From Agroathelia rolfsii (taxonomy: Eukaryota > Basidiomycota > Agaricomycetes > Amylocorticiales > Amylocorticiaceae): a stretch of DNA of 64,000 nucleotides. The stretch is from assembly GCA_018343915.1 (NCBI GenBank), contig JABRWF010000007.1:248001-312000 (forward strand), given 5' to 3'. Made by a program: the position numbers and the translations under genes. Of the stretch, positions 58,526 through 64,000 are shown piece by piece. Each line of letters begins with the position of its first letter. The first letter of the stretch is position 1. A model generated the notes under the pieces. It was not told the DNA's origin and searched no databases. It saw nothing but the letters and a program-made list of their open reading frames with translations.

Positions 58526-61142
58526 TCAAGGCTTAGTCACAATATCCAAATTACTGGCTGCATTCAGCACGGCTTTTAATCCTGACGCCGTGATATCGTT
58601 ATCTGCCGACACACCCCACGCAGCTGCACGCTTCTTGCCGGACTGCTCATACACAAGCTCGACATACGACGCGGCGCGCGCGCCGGAGCCCTCACCGATC
58701 GAATGCTCCGAGTACTCCCTAATGGTAAGCTTACCCTCGATATGTGGGTGCAATGCCGATAAGAGTGCCGATAAAGGTCCGTTCCCCTCCCCACTGAGCT
58801 CACGCACGACGTTGCCGACGATAAACTCGCCTGTGAGCCTGCTGGCCGCCTCGACGTGCTCCATCTTGTACTTCTTCATCGCAAAGCTGCCCGGCTCGAC
58901 AAGATCGTACCCATACGCGTCCTGGAAGAGCTTCGCCAGCGCGCCATGCGAGATCTCGACCTTGCCCGCGTCTTTCGCATGTCGCTGGACGACCTCGAAG
59001 AACGTGGACTGCAGACGGCGCGGCATCTCGAGCTCGAGCGAGTTGACAATCGCCGAAGCGACGTCCGCCTGGCCCGAATTGGTCCCAAAGCCAACCGTGA
59101 GCGATAGCTCGGGCAGAGCGCGGTCGCCAATGGCGCTGTTCACGGCGCTCAGCACAGCACGTAAGCCCGAGCCGGCAATGTCAGTAGCGAGGCCAACTCC
59201 CCACCAGGACTGCGTGGCTTTGCGTGTGTCCTTGACGGTGCCCTCGTTGGCGACGATCTCGACGTACGACGCTGCCTTGGCCTCCTTGCCCTCATCGACG
59301 GTGTGCTCCGAATAGTCGCGGATGGTGAAATCAATCTTCAAGTTTGTGCGCAGCGCATCGAGCAAGGCGGATAAAGGCCCATTGCCGTCGCCACGGATGA
59401 CACGCACGACACCGTCGACAGAGATTGTACCGTCAAACCGCCTACGTTCATCAGACGCGTCATCCGAATCCTCCGGGTTCGTGTTCAGGTTATCTGCCGG
59501 CTCGGAGGAGATCTTGAATGAGCGCAAAACGAGGCGTCCTTCGTACTTGCTACCACCAAAGTGGTACGTTCGGCGGAAGGCAGTGGTAATATCTTCTACC
59601 GTCATCTCTCGTGCCTCGCGGTCGGAGATGGCCTGGATGACCTGGTAGAAAGATATCTGCATGCGCCGTGGCAAGTCCAAACGAAGATGCTCCTTGACGA
59701 GGTAGGCGATACCGCCCTTGCCCGATTGCGAATTGACACGGATGATGGCCTCGTATGAGCATCCGATATCGTCGGGGTCAATAGGCAGATATGGAATATC
59801 CCAGTATTGGTTTTCCCCACGCTCCAAATTCTGAGCATGTCGGATTTTCTGGGCTTCGAAGCCCTTTTTGATAGCGTCCTGGTGAGAGCCAGAGAAGGCA
59901 GTGAAAACGAGTTCGCCGGCGTATGGATGCCGAGGGTGGATGGGTAGGTCGTTGCATTGGGTAACGACGTCAATGACTTCCTGAATGTCGCTGAAGTCGA
60001 GGCCGGGCGATATTCCCTGAGTATAAAGGTTGAGAGCAAGGTTGACGAGGTCGACGTTGCCGGTACGCTCTCCGTTGCCAAATAGGCATCCCTCGACACG
60101 GTCAGCACCTGCAAGACAGGCTAGCTCTGCAGCTGCTGTACTTGTGCCTTTGCAGCACTTTCAGCATTATGTTCGCCAACTATTAAACGGTTTATCTTAC
60201 CCCGATCATTATGTGGGTGCAAGCTAATAATGACTTTTTCTCGCTCCGAGATCTTGGTGCAGAAGTTTTCAATCTAATTACAAGTCAGAAGCTAGCTTTG
60301 TGGAAATTTGCGAAATCAAAAGGCAAGGGCACTAACCAGATCAGCATAGTGATTTGGGGGACCGATCTCCACTGTTGCAGGTAAGTTGAAGATGATGCGA
60401 TCCTCGCCTTCGCCTGCTTTTCCCCAAGCAGCTTTGACCGCCTCGCACACCTCAATGGCAAAGTCTGGCTCAGCCTGGGAGAACGTCTCGGGACTGTATT
60501 CGTATTTGAATTGGGTGCCATATTTGGCCGAGTATTCGTCAACCAGCTGCCGAACGAGCTTTGTATGGCTCACGGCGAGCTCGACAGTCTCTGCTTGGCT
60601 GTTGCGGAAGACGACGTCTCGGAAGCAGGGGCAGATAGCGTTGTACATGTGAATGATCGCCTTCTTTGCGCCCGCCATAGATTCAAATGTTCGTCGAATG
60701 AGATCTTCTCGTGCAGGAGTGAGAACCTGTGCAATAATATACTTTCAGCATATGGTTATCGGTTTTGTACAATACACCTCACCTGAACCCATACATCCTC
60801 TGGGATGTGTTTCTCCGTGATCAACTTGCGTACAAAGTCAAAATCAGTGTCGCTCGCGGCGGGGTAGGCGACTTCGATCTGCTTGAGGCCACACTTGATC
60901 AGCTGTTTGAAAAACTGCGTCTTTTGGGGAATAGTCATAGGATTGGCCAGAGCCTGGTTCCCATCGCGCAAGTCAGTGGACAGCCAAATCGGTGGTTTGG
61001 AAAATGTTCTCGAGGGCCATTGCCTATTTGGCAGATGGAGAGGGGTGTACGGCTTGTACTTTTTCGAGGGCTCTGATCTGAGGACTGTGAGCATAAGTAA
61101 GGCTCATAAAGTCTTCATCTTGGATACGCACAACATAGGCAT
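58526..61142 (-). CDS. LEU4: 2-isopropylmalate synthase with duplicated regulatory module
   Basis: First committed enzyme of leucine synthesis: acetyl-CoA plus 2-ketoisovalerate. Five exons (61142-61132, 61077-60783, 60726-60337, 60273-60201, 60147-58526) give 796 residues. Catalytic HMGL barrel: RPS-type start [37 protein letters not shown] (metal-binding Asp), [80 protein letters not shown] (His-x-His metal ligands) and [20 protein letters not shown]. The C-terminus then carries two copies in tandem of the linker plus LeuA dimerisation (leucine-binding) domain. Yeast Leu4 has one and is about 620 residues. Start: an 11-nt first exon supplies MPML and joins by a GTGCGT...CAG intron; otherwise the ATG at 61094 is used. 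Probably mitochondrial or cytosolic; the N-terminus shows no strong presequence. Confidence 0.93.
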
Positions 61143-61316
61143 ATTGAAGGTGGTGGTACAAGGGGAAGAAAGTGGTGGTGAGATACATGGCTAATTAGAT
61201 TCACTGCACGAGTCATCGGACATTCATCCGAAGTCATCCAAAATTTAGCACAGCCACGCTACACTAGCTAAGTACACTGCTCTAACAGATCTCAGGCTTT
61301 AGCACTATCGGTCATC
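61143..61316. promoter_or_regulatory. Bidirectional promoter region, LEU4 / GluRS
   Basis: 174 bp between divergent starts. No Gcn4-type TGACTC site is evident by eye in this interval; a computed scan would be needed to be sure. Confidence 0.45.
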
Positions 61317-64000
61317 ATGGCGAACACTCTCACACTATCGCCCAAAATAACACCATTTCCGTATGCTGCAGTCGCTACGGCCGCATATACCTCCAAGGCA
61401 GAGGTGGTATATGACGATACGGCCACCACGGCTACGCTAGATCTTGACGGCACCAGTCTTACTGATGAGGCTGAAATCGTGACTGCCCTAGCGCAAGCTG
61501 GGGGCGTGGCTAACGATAGTGCCAAGGTGATGATACTACCTCCTTAGATACTCTTCTTGCTAAACGTTTGTGTTTTCCAGGCACCTGCTTATTTTGCGCT
61601 AGCCAAATCTCTACCCACAATCACCGCATTCCCAGAGATCGTAGCTGCTTTGGATTCGTTGGACGATTATCTAACGTTCAGGACATTTTTGATTGGCCAC
61701 GATATCACATCAGCAGACTTGATCCTGTACGGAGCCATCAAGGGTATGTTTATATCATTGGTCATTGGTACGCTCAGTCCCTGACAAAACTTCTTAATCG
61801 TGACCAGGCAATATCAAAATCCTCGGCCTGCTCAAGAACAACGCTCACCCCCATCTCCTGCGATGGTTCTCCCACATCGACTCGCTCGAGAGTACACAGG
61901 CAGCGCTGACAGCTCTGGCCGAGGCCAAGGCACACAAACTCAGGACAAACAGGACTGCAGCTGGCTTTGCTCTGGGACTACAAGGCGCCAAGGAGGGCGA
62001 GGTGGTTACCCGCTTCCCTCCTGAGCCCAGTGGATACCTGCACATTGGTCACGCCAAAGCAGCGATGCTCAACCAGTACTTTGCGAAGATGTACAATGGC
62101 AAGCTGTTGATTCGATTTGACGATACGAACCCTACAAAGGAGAGGGTGAGCAATGTTTGTTGCTATTCATGAATATCATTTCAACAGAGTGTATGCGCCC
62201 AGACCGAGTTCGAGGAGACCATCCTCGAAGATTTAGCCCTTCTCGACATCCATAGCGATAGAGTGACGCATACATCAGATTACTTTGACACCCTCTACGA
62301 TCTCGCAATCAAACTTATCAAGTCCGGCAAGGCCTATGCAGATGACACTGAGCAAATGCAGGTTCGTAGATAATCTAATCTCATCTTCCGAGGAAGCGTC
62401 GATCTGAGTCTTGATCCGTATAGATGAGACAAGAGCGCATGGACGGCATTGCATCTAAGCACCGTGACGACTCAGTCGAGGACAATCTCGCGCACTTTGA
62501 GGAGATGAAGACTGGCTCGGCCGAAGGTCTCCGATGGTGTCTGCGTGCCAAGATGAGCGTCGACAACCCGAACAAGGCATTGCGTGATCCTGTCATCTAC
62601 AGGTGTAATGTGATGAGCCATCATCGTACTGGGTTTGTTCCCATTTCTTGCTAGATCGGCGTTATTCTTATGAGCCTTATTCAGCGATAAATGGAAGATT
62701 TATCCAACCTACGATTTTGCATGCCCCGTCGTGGACTCACTCGAGGGTGTGACGCATGCGCTGAGGACGAACGAGTACCGCGACAGGAATCCTCAGTACC
62801 AATGGATGATTGAGGCTTTGGGAATTCGGCCTGTGAACATCTGGGACTTTAGGTTTGTGTAGTTAACCGGACTTACGATGTTTTGGATGTATCACTGATT
62901 TTGCTTTTTGACATTAGTCGTCTCAACTTCATTTACACGCTTCTGTCTAAGCGTAAGCTTCATTGGTTCGTTGACCAAGGTCTCGTTAAGGGATGGGACG
63001 ACCCTCGGTTCCCCACCGTCCGTGGTAAGCACTGAATTTTTCGTAAGAGATGAAGAGCTCTTTCACTCAAATGCGAATAGGCATCCGTCGACGAGGATTG
63101 ACCGTTGAGGCGCTACGCCAATTCATGCTTGCCCAAGGCCCATCGCAGGCGGTCGTGTCGCTCGAATGGGACTCTATCTGGGCGCTGAACAAAAAGGTCA
63201 TTGATCCGGTCGCCCCACGCTTCTGGGCTATTGTCAAGGAGAAGATGTTAGTAAATGTCTGAATATGCTTTTAGGCTAAAGACTAATGTGATGTTTGTGT
63301 CACGATGTTAATAGTGTCCCTGTCACGCTGTCAGGCGGCCCCACTACGCCCGAGATCAAGGTTCTGCCCAAGCACAAGAAGAACGCTGATGTAGGCGAGA
63401 AGAAGACGGTGTGCACGTCGACGATCTTTGTTGAGCAGGAAGATGCTGCCTCGTTCGAGGACCAGGAAGAGGTTAGGGAATCGATGCTGATTCTTAATGT
63501 TCGTCTTTACTCATTGCTCTATTTCATCAGATTACCCTCATGGACTGGGGCAACGCCATCATCCGTTCCAAGACCGTCAACGCATCGGGCACTGTCACCG
63601 CTATCGAGGCTGAGCTCAACCTCGAGGGCGACTTCCGTAAGACAAAGAAAAAGATTACCTGGCTTGCCCAGCCAACCGCGGAGCACACGCTGCCTGCCGT
63701 GACGCTGTACGACTACGACTACCTCATCACAAAGAAGAAGCTCGAGGAGAATGATGACGTCAAGGACTTTGTTACGCCCGTAACCGAGTTCAAGGATGAG
63801 GCATTTGCGGACGCCAACGTGCGTGAGGTGAAGAAGGGCGATATTATTCAGTTCGAGAGAAAAGGTTATTACATCTGCGATCGTGCCGATGCGGACAGCT
63901 TTGATTTTATTCGCATTCCTGACGGCAAGGCTGCGAGCTTGGCTAGCAAGGCAGGCGTGCCATCAATGGCGGCGACTCCTACTACAAATAACGTGTCTAC
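61317..64000 (+). CDS. GUS1: Cytosolic glutamyl-tRNA synthetase, 3' end off window
   Basis: Ten exons visible (61317-61526, 61581-61743, 61808-62145, 62188-62361, 62424-62632, 62685-62852, 62918-63024, 63081-63246, 63315-63471, 63531 to the edge) give about 720 residues. An N-terminal GST-like domain ([39 protein letters not shown]) precedes the class I catalytic core: [20 protein letters not shown] (HIGH), [60 protein letters not shown], and LLSKRKL (the KMSKS-equivalent). The C-terminal anticodon-binding domain starts around [16 protein letters not shown]. The GST-like domain suggests docking to an Arc1/aminoacylation complex. The intact start and divergent arrangement with LEU4 support the model; the 3' end lies beyond the window. 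Confidence 0.96.

Noticed and set aside
58506..59315. 269-codon plus-strand ORF opposite LEU4
   Set aside because: Antisense shadow of the regulatory modules; the minus frame is clearly the enzyme.

Overview
The window is nuclear DNA of a filamentous fungus, almost certainly a basidiomycete of the class Agaricomycetes. The evidence is very many short introns (mostly about 45-70 nt), a FunK1-type fungal kinase, a fungal-type Skn7 hybrid regulator, a NECAP protein, and a repeat-laden accessory fraction. A member of the Cantharellales (Rhizoctonia/Ceratobasidium-like) would fit, but that is an impression and not something the sequence proves. I rebuilt exon structures by hand from splice sites; every intact model given here keeps its reading frame from start to stop.

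Layout. 1-0.56 kb: 5' end of a flavin monooxygenase (minus). 1.4-2.2 kb: dephospho-CoA kinase (plus). 2.5-4.9 kb: heat-shock factor (plus). 5.4-9.1 kb: large arrestin-domain protein (minus). 9.4-11.6 kb: splicing factor SF3B2 (minus). 12.4-22.3 kb: gene-poor accessory region with two intact paralogous caspase-like peptidase genes and a decayed third copy. 23.1-26.9 kb: Skn7-type response regulator (minus), followed by tRNA-Ser(AGA). 27.2-36.7 kb: second accessory region with an array of seven-transmembrane-protein genes (one intact, the rest broken), a 1.07 kb inverted-terminal-repeat element, a possible solo LTR and a 1.65 kb fold-back element. 36.8-64 kb: a dense housekeeping block: branched-chain 2-oxoacid dehydrogenase E1 beta, CreC-like WD40 protein, tRNA-Ser(CGA), CSN8, NECAP, an SR-type two-RRM protein, MTHFR, Ypt6/Rab6, TAP42, FunK1 kinase, 2-isopropylmalate synthase, and glutamyl-tRNA synthetase running off the right edge.

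How the genes relate. There are no operons. Four housekeeping pairs are divergently transcribed from gaps of only about 115-230 bp, so shared promoters are likely. Two genes act on branched-chain amino acids in opposite directions: LEU4 makes leucine precursor, and E1 beta degrades branched-chain keto acids. HSF and Skn7 carry the same DNA-binding fold in two stress regulators. SF3B2 and the SR protein belong to the splicing machinery that this intron-rich genome relies on.

The most unusual content is: a divergent caspase-like family whose active-site motif reads DCCY(S/A)PFIL where the usual form is DCCHSG; a 2-isopropylmalate synthase with a tandemly duplicated leucine-regulatory module; a 6-nt microexon in the NECAP gene; and a fold-back element whose two arms differ mainly by C-to-T and G-to-A changes.
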